Source: Brevundimonas sp. MYb52 (GTDB lineage Bacteria; Pseudomonadota; Alphaproteobacteria; Caulobacterales; Caulobacteraceae). Taken from it: a stretch of 64,000 nucleotides of DNA. Below the pieces are notes generated by a model. It searched no databases, had not been told where the DNA came from, and saw only the letters and a program-made list of their open reading frames with translations. Shown here piece after piece: positions 20,119-28,771 of the stretch; position 1 is the stretch's first letter, and the number at the start of each line of letters is the position of its first letter. The position numbers and the translations under genes were made by a program. Location: the NCBI RefSeq assembly GCF_002979535.1, contig NZ_PCPB01000009.1, forward strand, positions 55,115 to 119,114, read 5' to 3'.

Positions 20119-20913
20119 ATGAGCCGCACAGTTGTCCTGCAAGGCGTGGGGCGGCTGGGCTCGGCCATCCTCGAAGGCTGGCTGAAGACCGGGGCGGTCG
20201 ACCCCGCCGACCTCATCATCCTGACCCCGTCCGAAAAGCCCGCCGCCGAGATGGCGCGGGCGCTCGGCGCACGGATCAATCCGCCGCTAGAGGCGCTGAA
20301 GGATGCTCGCGCCTTCGTCATCGGCGTCAAGCCGGCCAAGTGGTTCGAGGCCTCGCGCCCCATCTTGCCGCATCTGGCGCCGGACGCCGTCGTCGTCTCG
20401 GTCATGGCCGGGGTGAAGGGCGAGACGATTTCCGCCGGCTTCGACCACCGCTCTGTCGTCCGCATCATGCCGACGACCGGCGTGGCTCAAGCGCAGGGCG
20501 TGGCGACCATCTGGGCCGCGGACGCCGCCGCCCGCGCCGTGGGCGAGGCCCTGTTCGCGCCCATCGCCGAGACCGTCCACCTGGACGACGAGGCCGCCAT
20601 GCACGCCGCGACCGCCGTGTCCGGCTGCGGTCCCGCCTACTACTTCGCCTTCACGCGCGCCCTGGCCCAGGCCGGGGTCGAGGAGGGTCTAACGCCGGAG
20701 GCCGCCGTGCGGCTGGCCCGCGCCACGCTTCGTTCCGCCGCGGCGGGCGTGGAGGGAACCGAGGCCTTGGACGCCCTGATCGACCGCGTGGCCTCGCCCG
20801 GCGGCGTGACCCAGGCCGGTCTTGTGGCCCTGAACGCAGACGGCGCCCTCGACCGGGCGGTCGAGAGCGCCGTTCAGGCGGCTGTGGCCAAGTCGACCGA
20901 ACTTAGCGGGTGA
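20119..20913 (+). CDS. proC: Pyrroline-5-carboxylate reductase
   Basis: ProC reduces pyrroline-5-carboxylate to proline with NAD(P)H, in the cytoplasm. The 264-residue protein has the Rossmann start VVLQGVGRLGSAIL, VSVMAGVKGETI, RIMPTTGV and the C-terminal VSGCGPAYYFAF and VASPGGVTQAGL, which match the family pattern. It lies directly after the YbjN gene. Its 3' end overlaps the convergent secreted-protein gene by 11 bp. Confidence 0.95.
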   Translation: MSRTVVLQGVGRLGSAILEGWLKTGAVDPADLIILTPSEKPAAEMARALGARINPPLEALKDARAFVIGVKPAKWFEASRPILPHLAPDAVVVSVMAGVKGETISAGFDHRSVVRIMPTTGVAQAQGVATIWAADAAARAVGEALFAPIAETVHLDDEAAMHAATAVSGCGPAYYFAFTRALAQAGVEEGLTPEAAVRLARATLRSAAAGVEGTEALDALIDRVASPGGVTQAGLVALNADGALDRAVESAVQAAVAKSTELSG

Positions 20914-21397
20914 CGTAGCGCCCTTCGGCAAGGTTGCGCGCCAGCCGGTTGAAGGCCGTGCTTGCGTCCTGCCAGGTGCTGAAGCCGCGCACGTCGGCCA
21001 GGGTGTTCGAATAGTGGTCGTACTTGACCGGATGGACCTCGCCCGAGGCGGTCGTGACTGTGCCCTCGATGGCGGCGCCGCCGATCGAGATGCTGCGCAT
21101 CGGGTCCAGACCCGGCTTGGCGGAGGTCTGCTGCATGGTCGGCCGGTTGGGCTTCAGGTCAGTGATGGTCAGTTCGATCCGGGCGCCGTCCAGAGCGTGA
21201 CGCTCGGTGAGGACACGGGTGACCTTGGCGGTCAGATCGTCGACCTGTTGCTGGACGTCGCGCTGGCCGAGTTCTTCGGCGGTCTTGGCGAAGTCGGGGC
21301 TGACGGTGACGACGACGGCCGAGGGTTGGGCCGCAGCGGCGCCCGCGAGGGCCAGAGCGGCGGTGAGCGGTGCGAGAAACGTAAAACGACGCATCAT
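20903..21397 (-). CDS. Secreted protein, unknown function
   Basis: This 164-residue protein has a clear Sec signal peptide (LTAALALAGAAAAQ, cleaved near residue 23) and then a soluble domain without cysteines. The domain has VVVTVSPDFAKTAEELG and a later ISIGGAAIEGTVTTASGE segment. It is probably periplasmic. I do not recognise the family. It lies alone on the minus strand between proC and the sensor kinase gene, 80 bp upstream of the latter's stop, and may be unrelated to it. Confidence 0.7.
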   Translation of the reverse strand: MMRRFTFLAPLTAALALAGAAAAQPSAVVVTVSPDFAKTAEELGQRDVQQQVDDLTAKVTRVLTERHALDGARIELTITDLKPNRPTMQQTSAKPGLDPMRSISIGGAAIEGTVTTASGEVHPVKYDHYSNTLADVRGFSTWQDASTAFNRLARNLAEGRYVTR

Positions 21398-21477
21398 ACG
21401 GACTCCTGATCCAGGCCCCCCTGGAACGGGCTCAAGATGGCGATGATTTTACAGTCACGCCAGAGGGGCGCGGCGAT

Positions 21478-22821
21478 TTATCCGGGCAGGCGGATCGAGG
21501 CCTTCAGTCCGCCCAGATCGCTGCGGCTCAGGGTGATGTCGCCGCCGTGGCCGCGCGCCACGTCGCGGGCGATAGCCAGGCCCAGGCCGACGCCCTTGCT
21601 GTTCTGATTGCGCGAGGCGTCCAGCCGGGAAAAGGGTCGGAAGGCTTCCTCATGCATGTCGTCGGGGATGCCCGGCCCGTCGTCCTCGACCGCGATCTCC
21701 AGCCCGCCCGAGGGCAGGGGGCGGGCCGACAGGCGCACGTGCTCGCCGTGGACGGCGGCGTTGCCGGCCAGATTGTTCAGGGCGCGGCGGAAGGCGAGGG
21801 GGCGCAGCATGGCGTCCAGGTCGTCCGGCGCCTCGACCGTGACCTCGGCTCCGGCCCGACGGGCGTCCTCGGCCGCGCGGCGCAGCATTTCGGGCACGGA
21901 GATCGACTGCATGGCTTCGCCGGCCTCGCCGCGCGCGAAGGCCAGATACTCGTCGATCATGTGCTCCATCTCGTCCAGATCGCCCTTCATCGCCTCGGCG
22001 CGTTTAAAGGGCGGGGCCAGGGCCAGTTCCAGCCGCAGGCGGGTCAGGGGCGTGCGCAGGTCGTGGCTGACCGAGGCCAGCAGGGCCGTGCGCTGGTCGA
22101 TGTGGCGCTGGATGCGGCCGCGCATGTCCAGGAAGGCGCTGGCGGCGGCCCGCACCTCGCGTGCGCCGTGCGGTTTGAAGCGCGGCACGCTTTCGCCCCG
22201 ACCGAAGGCTTCGGCGGCGTCGGCCAGCCGCTCGATGGCCCGCACCTGATTGCGGATGAACAGGACCGCCACGCCCAGCAGCAGGACGGTCGCGATGGTC
22301 AGCCACAGGACGAAGATATGAGCCTGGGTCGCTACGGCCCGTTCGCGCGGGGCGATGATGCGCAGCACGCCTCCCGGCTCCTGCACGCGAATGTCGACAT
22401 AGGCGGGATAGCGGGTGGTGTCGTACCAGAAGGGCTGGTCCAGTCGCGAGGACAGGGCCTTCTCAAGGACGCGGTCGACTACGCCGATGGCCCCGCGCCG
22501 CTGCTCCTCGGGCAGGACCGCACCGTCCTGAAACGCGATCGACAATTGCATCGACCGTTCGGCCCGGTCGGCGATGACGGCCAGGTTCTGCGCCGTCGGC
22601 TGGTCGCGATAGCTTTCGGCCGCCCAGGCGACGTCCCCGGCGAGGCCCTCGGACAGGCGCGCGGTCACGGCCTGCCAGTGGGCGTCGAAAAAGGCCCAGG
22701 TCACGGCCCCCTGCATGATCAGCACCGGCAGGACGATGATCAGCAGCGAACGGCCCCATAGCGAGGTCGGCAGGCGGCGCTTGATCATCCGCGCCCAGAG
22801 GGGAAGGGGCAGCAGCCTCAT
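21478..22821 (-). CDS. EnvZ-type sensor histidine kinase
   Basis: The 447-residue inner-membrane kinase has two membrane helices (about residues 25-45 and 168-190) around a periplasmic sensor region, a HAMP domain, a HisKA domain with the phospho-His in SVSHDLRTPLTRLRL, and an HATPase domain (N box NNLAGNAAVHG, G box DDGPGIP, and KGVGLGLAIA). It follows the response regulator gene by 7 bp. It resembles the EnvZ class by layout, but the signal is unknown. Confidence 0.93.
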   Translation of the reverse strand: MRLLPLPLWARMIKRRLPTSLWGRSLLIIVLPVLIMQGAVTWAFFDAHWQAVTARLSEGLAGDVAWAAESYRDQPTAQNLAVIADRAERSMQLSIAFQDGAVLPEEQRRGAIGVVDRVLEKALSSRLDQPFWYDTTRYPAYVDIRVQEPGGVLRIIAPRERAVATQAHIFVLWLTIATVLLLGVAVLFIRNQVRAIERLADAAEAFGRGESVPRFKPHGAREVRAAASAFLDMRGRIQRHIDQRTALLASVSHDLRTPLTRLRLELALAPPFKRAEAMKGDLDEMEHMIDEYLAFARGEAGEAMQSISVPEMLRRAAEDARRAGAEVTVEAPDDLDAMLRPLAFRRALNNLAGNAAVHGEHVRLSARPLPSGGLEIAVEDDGPGIPDDMHEEAFRPFSRLDASRNQNSKGVGLGLAIARDVARGHGGDITLSRSDLGGLKASIRLPG

Positions 22822-22828
22822 GACCGGA

Positions 22829-23560
22829 TCAGTCCGGGGCCAGCATATAGCCCACGCCGCGCACGGTCTGCAGATAGCGCGGGTTCTTGGGGTCGGCTTC
22901 CAGCTTGCGGCGCAGGCGCGTCACCTGCACGTCCACCGCGCGGCCGGTGATGTCGGCTGTGTCGGGCGACAGGTTCATGCGCTCGACCGGCGAATGGGCG
23001 TGGATGGCCAGGGTTTTCAGCAGTTGCGCCTCGGCTTCGGTCAGGCGCTGCAACTCGCCGTCGCGGGTCAGCTCCAGCCGCTCCATGTCGAACACCGCCG
23101 GTCCCATGCGGATCTCGCGCGGGGTCATGGGCTTGCCGCCGGTGCGGCGCAGGATGGCCTCGACCCGCAGCGCCAACTCACGCGGATCAAAGGGCTTGGA
23201 CATATAGTCGTCGGCCCCGCGCGACAGGCCCTCGATGCGGTCGTTCGGATCGCCCTTGGCCGTCAGCAGCAGGACCGGGGTCTTGGACAGCGAGGCCTGG
23301 CTGCGAATCCAGCTGGTCAGGTCGAAGCCGCTCTCGCCCGGCATCATGACGTCCAGCACGATCAGGTCGAACTCGATCAGTTCGACCAGCCGCCGCGCCG
23401 CGCCCGCGTGGGCGGCGCCGGTGACGCGATAGCCCTCGCGCGCCAGGAACTCTTTGAGCAGTTCGCGGATTCTGTCGTCGTCGTCGACGACCAGCAGGTG
23501 ACGGCCGGCGCCGGGAGCAGCGATGGGGCCGGAGCGGCCGTTCGAGCGCGTATCAGTCAT
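22829..23560 (-). CDS. OmpR-type DNA-binding response regulator
   Basis: This 243-residue regulator has a receiver domain (about 20-135, with LLVVDDDDRIREL, phospho-Asp in LIVLDVMMPGESG and Lys in DDYMSKPF) and a winged-helix domain ending in VDVQVTRLRRKLEADP and RYLQTVRGVGYML. It is the likely partner of the kinase encoded 7 bp downstream. Targets are not known. The gene is divergent from ilvE and the two share the 23561-23649 promoter gap. Confidence 0.94.
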   Translation of the reverse strand: MTDTRSNGRSGPIAAPGAGRHLLVVDDDDRIRELLKEFLAREGYRVTGAAHAGAARRLVELIEFDLIVLDVMMPGESGFDLTSWIRSQASLSKTPVLLLTAKGDPNDRIEGLSRGADDYMSKPFDPRELALRVEAILRRTGGKPMTPREIRMGPAVFDMERLELTRDGELQRLTEAEAQLLKTLAIHAHSPVERMNLSPDTADITGRAVDVQVTRLRRKLEADPKNPRYLQTVRGVGYMLAPD

Positions 23561-23591
23561 GTCTTAGGCGATCCTGCCGAACGCAAAGGCG

Positions 23592-23620
23592 TTGACGGCG
23601 GCGGGAGAGAAGAGTGTAAC
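23592..23620 (+). promoter_or_regulatory. Candidate sigma-70 promoter of ilvE
   Basis: TTGACG (23592-23597), a 17-bp spacer and TGTAAC (23615-23620) form a plausible housekeeping promoter. It lies 30 bp before the ATG, and GAGGAG (23634-23639) is the ribosome site. Confidence 0.45.
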
Positions 23621-23649
23621 CGGACCACATCCCGAGGAGACGTTATTCA

Positions 23650-24528
23650 ATGGCCTTCGTTCCTTTCGACGATCGTGACGGCTGGATCTGGTTTGACGGC
23701 GCGTTCGTGCCCTGGAGGGACGCGAAAACGCACGTTCTGACCCATGGCCTTCACTACGGCTCGTCGGTGTTCGAGGGTGAGCGTATGTATGGCGGCGAAA
23801 TCTTCAAGCTGACGGCGCACAGCCAACGGCTGAAGCGCTCGGCCGAGCTGCTGGACTTCGACATTCCCTACAGCGTGGCCGAGATCGACGCCGCCTGCAA
23901 GGAAACCTGTGAAAAGAACGGCCTGACGGACTGCTACATCCGTCCCGTCGCCTATCTGGGCGCCGAACAGCTCAGCGTCTCGTCGCTGAACAGCAAGGTT
24001 CACCTGGCCATCGCCGCCTGGGAGTGGCCCAGCTATTTCGACCCCGAGGTCAAGAAGAAGGGCATCCGTCTGGAGTGGGCCAAGTGGCGTCGCCCTGACC
24101 CCGCCACCGCCCCCTCGACGGCCAAGGCCGGCGGCCTCTACATGATCTGCACCATGTCCAAGACGGCGGCCGAGAAGCGCGGCTATGCCGACGCCATGAT
24201 GCTGGACTGGCGCGGCTATGTGGCCGAAGCCACCGGCGCCAACGTCTTCTTCGTCCAGAACGGCGCCCTGCACACCCCGCGCGTCGATCACATCCTGGAC
24301 GGCATCACCCGCCAGACCGTGATCGAGATGGCCCAGGCCAAGGGCATCGAGGTGGTGATCCGCGACATCCTGCCGGAAGAGCTGGCGGACTTCTCGGAAT
24401 GCTTCCTCACCGGCTCGGCCGCCGAGGTCACACCGGTCAGCGAGATCGGCGACTATCGCTTCACGCCGGGCGAGCTGTCGCTGACCCTGATGGACGACTA
24501 CGGCAAGCTGGTCCGCGGCCAGCTCTGA
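23650..24528 (+). CDS. ilvE: Branched-chain amino acid aminotransferase
   Basis: IlvE transfers amino groups between branched-chain amino acids and 2-oxoglutarate, with PLP. The 292-residue fold-type IV enzyme has GLHYGSSVFEGERMYGGEIF, a KAGGLYM segment before the PLP region, an EATGANVFFV motif and a C-terminal FLTGSAAEVTPV. Such enzymes can also act on D-amino acids or other acceptors, so the exact substrate is by family. A terminator for this gene lies within the 3' end of the convergent gene. Confidence 0.9.
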   Translation: MAFVPFDDRDGWIWFDGAFVPWRDAKTHVLTHGLHYGSSVFEGERMYGGEIFKLTAHSQRLKRSAELLDFDIPYSVAEIDAACKETCEKNGLTDCYIRPVAYLGAEQLSVSSLNSKVHLAIAAWEWPSYFDPEVKKKGIRLEWAKWRRPDPATAPSTAKAGGLYMICTMSKTAAEKRGYADAMMLDWRGYVAEATGANVFFVQNGALHTPRVDHILDGITRQTVIEMAQAKGIEVVIRDILPEELADFSECFLTGSAAEVTPVSEIGDYRFTPGELSLTLMDDYGKLVRGQL

Positions 24529-24530
24529 CC

Positions 24531-24559
24531 CCCCCTCCCCATGCAATGGGGAGGAAAGA
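24531..24559. repeat. Half copy of the intergenic palindrome
   Basis: CCCTCCCCATGCAATGGGGAG followed by GAAAGA equals the right arm of the palindrome at 15945. It forms an 8-bp stem, CTCCCCAT/ATGGGGAG with loop GCA. It begins 3 bp after the ilvE stop codon. The left arm and centre are absent, so it looks like a relic or a solo unit. Confidence 0.7.
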
Positions 24560-24568
24560 AAAGTGCGA

Positions 24569-25525
24569 TCAGGCGGAGGGGTCACCCTCCGCCTTTTTCT
24601 TGCGCGCCGCCTCGGCGGCCCGGCGCTGCGCCCCGCGTTTCTGACGCCAGCGCCACCCCAGCCACGCCAGAGGCGCGATCACCAGCAGCAGGGGCAGGGC
24701 GCCGGCCAGCAGCATGATCAAGGCGCCCAGGGTCGACATGAACAGATAGGCCGCCTGGCCCAGGGCGTCGGTCACGGGGCGCAGGGCGCTGTCGGGCGCC
24801 AACTGCCCCGCCGCGCGATAGGTCACGTCCAGCCTCGACGTCTGCACCCGCGTCCGCATGACTGTAAGCGCCGAACGCGTGGCATCCAGTTCGCCCTGCA
24901 CCCGCGCCAGTTCGCGCTCAACCTGCAGCAGTTGTTCCAGTGGTCCGCTGCGCGTGGCCAGAAGCTGTTGCAGCCGATCGCGCAGGGTCTCCATCGCCCG
25001 CATCCGCGCCTCGGTGTCGACCAGTTGCCGGGTCAGATCCTCGCTCTCGACCGACTGTTGGGCCACGCGCCCGCCCGCGCCCCTGGCCTCGCCGTCCAGC
25101 GCCGCGCGGAAGCGGGCGACGTAGGCGGGCGTAGCGCGCATCTCCAGGCTGGCCTCGACGGAATCGCGACCGACCCGGCTGGAGTTGGAACCGATCACCT
25201 GGCAGGCCGACGCGCCGGCGGCGATGCAGGCTTGTTCGTGCTTCGCCATCAGGCTGGTCGCCGCCTCTGCCGGCAGTTCCAGTCCGAAACGATAGGCATA
25301 GGCGATGCTGGGGGCGACATTGGGGGCGGTGCTAGGCGCGACGACCGGCGTGGCGCCGCTGCCGGGCCCCGACGGCGCGGAGGCGGCGGCGTCCATGACA
25401 GGTGCGGCTGGCGCCGCTTCCATCAGTTCGACGTCCACCGACTCGTCGGCGTATTGACGCGATCCCTCCTGGCATCCTGCGAGCAGGGCGCTCGCCGCCG
25501 CCGCTCCGATCAGTGCCTTGCGCAT
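24569..25525 (-). CDS. DUF4349-type membrane lipoprotein
   Basis: This 318-residue protein has a lipobox (LLAGC, Cys18), a Pro/Ala-rich linker (about 30-70), a globular domain with FGLELPAEAATSL, a coiled coil (about 165-230, with DTEARMRAMETLRDRLQQLL and then VERELARVQGELDATRSAL), one membrane segment near residues 270-290 and a basic C-terminal tail. This layout is that of DUF4349 proteins, whose function is not established. It may be lipid-anchored at one end and span a membrane at the other. Its stop codon is part of the ilvE terminator. Confidence 0.85.
   Translation of the reverse strand: MRKALIGAAAASALLAGCQEGSRQYADESVDVELMEAAPAAPVMDAAASAPSGPGSGATPVVAPSTAPNVAPSIAYAYRFGLELPAEAATSLMAKHEQACIAAGASACQVIGSNSSRVGRDSVEASLEMRATPAYVARFRAALDGEARGAGGRVAQQSVESEDLTRQLVDTEARMRAMETLRDRLQQLLATRSGPLEQLLQVERELARVQGELDATRSALTVMRTRVQTSRLDVTYRAAGQLAPDSALRPVTDALGQAAYLFMSTLGALIMLLAGALPLLLVIAPLAWLGWRWRQKRGAQRRAAEAARKKKAEGDPSA
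24571..24599 (+). terminator. ilvE terminator inside the end of the convergent gene
   Basis: AGGCGGAGGG-GTCA-CCCTCCGCCT (24571-24594) is a perfect 10-bp hairpin followed by TTTTC, an intrinsic terminator read on the plus strand. Its left edge begins in the stop codon of the DUF4349 gene (24569-24571), so the same bases encode that protein's C-terminal residues. Confidence 0.85.
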
Positions 25526-25666
25526 TCGACCTCTCCCCGTTGATGACGCAACGGTGATTGGCTGCTCGCATAACGGCGAAGTTTAGACTGAGGCGAGGCT
25601 TTGGCGCGGCAGGACGCCGCATGCGCACTTGACCAGAAGCCGCGCGGTAGCGTTCAAGCAGATTTT

Positions 25667-25709
25667 AAAGGCGGCTCTCGGCCGTCGGTCGCTCGTGGAG
25701 CCGCCTTTT
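25667..25709 (+). promoter_or_regulatory. Terminator-like hairpin in the leader of the nucleoside transporter gene
   Basis: AAAGGCGGCTC (25667-25677) and GAGCCGCCTTT (25698-25708) form a perfect 11-bp stem with a 20-base loop and a final T at 25709. The hairpin ends 4 bp before the ATG at 25713. The only GGAG ribosome site (25697-25700) overlaps the stem base of the right arm. It could be an attenuator or a hairpin that hides the ribosome site. Neither is tested. Confidence 0.55.
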
Positions 25710-25712
25710 CCC

Positions 25713-26987
25713 ATGTTCAGCCTTCTGAACCTGCAGAGCCTTCTCGGCCTGGTCGTCATCATCGCCGTTTGCTGGGGCCTGTCCGAGAACCGCAAGCTCT
25801 TCCCCTGGCGGCTGGCCATTGGTGCGGTGCTGGTGCAGGCGGCGCTGATCCTGGCGACGTTCGCCATTCCCGGATCGCAGGTGGTGCTGGACGGCGTGAA
25901 CAACGCCGTGAAGGGGCTGGAGGTGGCGACCGAAGAGGGGACCAAGTTCGTCTTCGGCTATCTGGCAGGCGGAGACCAACCCTACGCCGTGGCCAATGAA
26001 GGGGCGCTGTTCACCTTCGCCTTCAAGGTCCTGCCGCTGATCTTGGTGATCTCGGCCCTGTCGGCTCTGCTGTGGCACTGGAAGATCCTGAAGTGGATCA
26101 CCCTGGGCTTCGGCTTTGTGTTCCAGAAGACCATGGGCCTGGGCGGCGCCTCGGCCCTGGCGGTTGCGGCCAATGTCTTCCTGGGCATGATCGAAAGCCC
26201 CATCGTCATCCGGGCCTATCTGGACAAGCTGACCCGTTCGGAAGTCTTTCTGATGATGGTGGTCGGCCTGGCCACTGTCGCCGGTTCGACCATGGTGGCC
26301 TACGCCACCATCCTGGCCCCGGTGCTGACCAATGCGGCAGGCCACGTTCTGGTCGCCTCCATCGTCTCGGCCCCGGCCGGCGTCCTGCTGGCCCGCGTCA
26401 TCATCCCGGAGAAGCCGGGCGAGGGCGGGGCGGTCGCCGACTACAACTCGGCGCTGAAATACGACAGCGCCGTCGACGCCATCGTCAAGGGCACCTCGGA
26501 TGGCCTGATGGTGGTGCTGAACATCTCGGCCGTGCTGATCGTCTTTGTGGCCCTGGTGGCCCTGGCCAACGTCATGCTGGGCGCCTTCTGGATCGGCGGC
26601 GAGCCGCTGAGCGTCGAACGTGTCCTGGGCGTCGTCTTCTCGCCGCTCGCCTGGCTGATCGGGGTGGAGTGGGCCGATGCGCAGAAGGCCGGCTGGCTGC
26701 TGGGGGTCAAGCTGACCCTGACCGAGTTCGTCGCCTTCATCAAACTGGGTGCGGTGCCGGATGGCGAGATGACCGAGCGCACCCGGATGCTGATGACCTA
26801 TGCCCTGTGCGGTTTCGCGAACATCGGCTCGGTCGGCATTACCGTCACTGGCCTGTCGGTGCTGATGCCCGAGCGCCGCGAGGAAGTTCTGGGCCTGGTA
26901 TGGAAGGCCCTGCTAGCGGGCTTCCTGGCCACGCTGATGACCGCCTGCATCGTCGGGGCCATGCCGGCCTCCGTGTTCGGCCAGTAA
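25713..26987 (+). CDS. nupC: NupC-type concentrative nucleoside transporter
   Basis: NupC proteins carry nucleosides across the inner membrane with protons or sodium. The 424-residue protein has many hydrophobic helices and the CNT motifs MGLGGASALAVAANVFLGMIE, SPIVIRAYL and SEVFLMMVVGLATVAGSTM, and in the second repeat NIGSVGITVTGLSVLMPERR. The ATG at 25713 starts a membrane protein that fits the family. The frame is open from a TTG at 25629, but that would put the hairpin inside the coding region. Confidence 0.92.
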   Translation: MFSLLNLQSLLGLVVIIAVCWGLSENRKLFPWRLAIGAVLVQAALILATFAIPGSQVVLDGVNNAVKGLEVATEEGTKFVFGYLAGGDQPYAVANEGALFTFAFKVLPLILVISALSALLWHWKILKWITLGFGFVFQKTMGLGGASALAVAANVFLGMIESPIVIRAYLDKLTRSEVFLMMVVGLATVAGSTMVAYATILAPVLTNAAGHVLVASIVSAPAGVLLARVIIPEKPGEGGAVADYNSALKYDSAVDAIVKGTSDGLMVVLNISAVLIVFVALVALANVMLGAFWIGGEPLSVERVLGVVFSPLAWLIGVEWADAQKAGWLLGVKLTLTEFVAFIKLGAVPDGEMTERTRMLMTYALCGFANIGSVGITVTGLSVLMPERREEVLGLVWKALLAGFLATLMTACIVGAMPASVFGQ

Positions 26988-27032
26988 CAACGCTCTGGCC
27001 ATTAATCCTGATCTGGACCGGGGGACCGTCCG

Positions 27033-27650
27033 ATGAAGCTCTACACCTCCTATCGCGCGCCCAATCCGCGCCGGGTCCGTTGGGTCATGGCCGAGAAGGG
27101 CGTCGACAACGTCGAGTTCGTCGAGATCGACCTGCTGTCCGGTCAGCACCGCACGGCGGAATATCGCGCCAAGGTCGGCGTGCCGCACGTCCCGGCGCTG
27201 GAACTGGACGACGGGACCTGCATCTCCGAATCCATCGCCATCTGCCGCTATCTGGAAGCCCTGAACCCGGAGCCGAACCTGTTCGGTCACGATCCCCAGG
27301 AACAGGCCCTGATCGAGATGTGGACCCGACGCTGCGAGATCTATCTGGCCAATCCCATGATGCTGAACGTGCGTTTCAGTCACCCGGCCCTGGCCGCGCT
27401 GGAGGCCCCTCAGCCGCAGGTGGCTGAATACAGCCGCGTCGGCGCCGAGAAGTTCATGCGCCTTCTGGACCGTCAACTGGCCGAGCATGAGTTCATCGCC
27501 GCCGACCGCTTCACCATAGCCGACATCGTGGCGGCGGTCGGTCTGGACTTCGCCCGACTGGTCAAATACCGCCCGCCGGAAGAGTTCACCCATCTGGCCC
27601 GCTGGCTCGAGGCCTGCCGCGCCCGCCCGGCGGCGAAGGCGGGCGTCTAA
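27033..27650 (+). CDS. Glutathione S-transferase family protein
   Basis: The 205-residue protein has an N-terminal thioredoxin-like domain (about 1-80; MKLYTSYRAPNPRRVRW, VPHVPALELDDGTCISES with the cis-Pro and glutathione-binding ES) and an all-helical C-terminal domain with RFTIADIVAAVGLDFARL. It should conjugate or reduce substrates with glutathione. The substrate is unknown. It follows the nucleoside transporter gene by 45 bp and may share its transcript. Confidence 0.92.
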   Translation: MKLYTSYRAPNPRRVRWVMAEKGVDNVEFVEIDLLSGQHRTAEYRAKVGVPHVPALELDDGTCISESIAICRYLEALNPEPNLFGHDPQEQALIEMWTRRCEIYLANPMMLNVRFSHPALAALEAPQPQVAEYSRVGAEKFMRLLDRQLAEHEFIAADRFTIADIVAAVGLDFARLVKYRPPEEFTHLARWLEACRARPAAKAGV

Positions 27651-27690
27651 AGGCTTTTCGACCCCTGTTCGTCATGCCAAGCTGTGCGGC

Positions 27691-27960
27691 ATGAACAGAG
27701 CTGTCACCATCACCCTTGTCCTCGGTCTCGCCGTATCGGCCGCCGCCTGCACGGAAAGCCGGCGCGCGCGCAATGACGCGACCTTCAGCGACCGCCCGGC
27801 CGACATCACCTGCTGGAGCTATGGCGTCGAAACCTTCAAGGGCCGTTCGACCGGCAAGGTCGAATACAATGACGGCGGCCGCATCGCCTTCGTGGACGCC
27901 GCAAACGGCCGTTACACCACGGTTGATGGCGAATGCCGCGTGGTTTACGCCGCCAAGTAG
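27691..27960 (+). CDS. Small secreted or lipid-anchored protein
   Basis: This 89-residue protein has a hydrophobic signal segment ending SAAAC (Cys20), a weak lipobox because -3 is Ala. The mature part is short and has two more cysteines (ITCWSYG and GECRVVY) that could form a disulfide. It is probably periplasmic. I do not recognise a family. It lies 40 bp after the GST gene in the same direction. Confidence 0.65.
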   Translation: MNRAVTITLVLGLAVSAAACTESRRARNDATFSDRPADITCWSYGVETFKGRSTGKVEYNDGGRIAFVDAANGRYTTVDGECRVVYAAK

Positions 27961-27965
27961 GGGCC

Positions 27966-28403
27966 TCAGTCTCGCGGCGTGAACTTGCGGATCACGCCCG
28001 AGAAGGTCATCAGCAGCCGCTCGCCCGTGTTGATCTGACCGCGGACGAAGATCAGGCTCTTGCCCGCCTTGGTGACCTGGCCCGTGGCCTCGATCAGTTC
28101 GCCCACATAGGCGCCGTCGATGAAGGTGGAATCCAGCTGCACCGTCACGCCGGACGCGCCCTCCATCTCCTGATAGGCGATCTGGAACATGGCGATGTCG
28201 GCGAAGGTCATCAGGCAGCCGCCATGCATCCGGCCGCCGAAATTCATGTGCTTCTGCTCGGCGCGGAAGGCGCAGCGCATCGACCCGTCGGGATCGGGCT
28301 TGCGGTAGAAGGGGCCGACCGTGGAATCGAAGGTGGTGTCCGTCACCTCATAGGTTTCCCAGCCAGCGAACTCGCCTTCCGATACCGTGATCCTGCCAAC
28401 CAT
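27966..28403 (-). CDS. Hotdog-fold thioesterase (PaaI-like)
   Basis: This 145-residue protein has the hotdog thioesterase pattern HMNFGGRMHGGCLMTFADI and a later IDGAYVGELIEATGQV. Members hydrolyse acyl-CoA thioesters. The substrate is unknown. The ATG at 28403 is chosen because it starts the conserved fold and has AAGG about 10 bases upstream; the frame is open to 28463. It ends 5 bp after the small secreted gene, convergent with it. Confidence 0.87.
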   Translation of the reverse strand: MVGRITVSEGEFAGWETYEVTDTTFDSTVGPFYRKPDPDGSMRCAFRAEQKHMNFGGRMHGGCLMTFADIAMFQIAYQEMEGASGVTVQLDSTFIDGAYVGELIEATGQVTKAGKSLIFVRGQINTGERLLMTFSGVIRKFTPRD

Positions 28404-28450
28404 GCCGATTACGCCTTCTTTCTGATCTCGCGCTGCAGCATATAGGCGCA

Positions 28451-28771
28451 ATGAGCGATCCAATCGAAGCGGCCATTTTTGAAAAACTGGCCAAGGCCGA
28501 CCCCAAGAACGTCGGCGGCAAGAGCATTGAACCCTCGGATGTGGCCAAAGAGCTGCAGCCCGAGCAGTGGCAGCGGATGCTGCCCAAGGTGCGCGCGGTC
28601 GCGCTTGGCCTGATGCGTCAGGGCAAGCTGACCATCACCAAGAAGGGCAAGGCGGTCGACCCGAACGCCTTCAAGGGCGTGATCCGCCTGCGCCTGCCGA
28701 CCGAGGCCGAGACGGCCGCGGCGCTGGCGGCCCTGCCGCCGGTCGAAGCCTCGGATGACGACTTCGACTGA
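28451..28771 (+). CDS. DUF3253 domain-containing protein
   Basis: This 106-residue soluble protein has IEAAIFEKLAK, SIEPSDVAKEL and VRAVALGLMRQGKLTITKKG, the pattern of DUF3253 (a winged-helix-like fold of unknown role). It ends in a short acidic tail. Its last codons overlap the start of the glycosylase gene by 17 bp, so the two are probably coupled. It is divergent from the thioesterase gene. Confidence 0.85.
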   Translation: MSDPIEAAIFEKLAKADPKNVGGKSIEPSDVAKELQPEQWQRMLPKVRAVALGLMRQGKLTITKKGKAVDPNAFKGVIRLRLPTEAETAAALAALPPVEASDDDFD

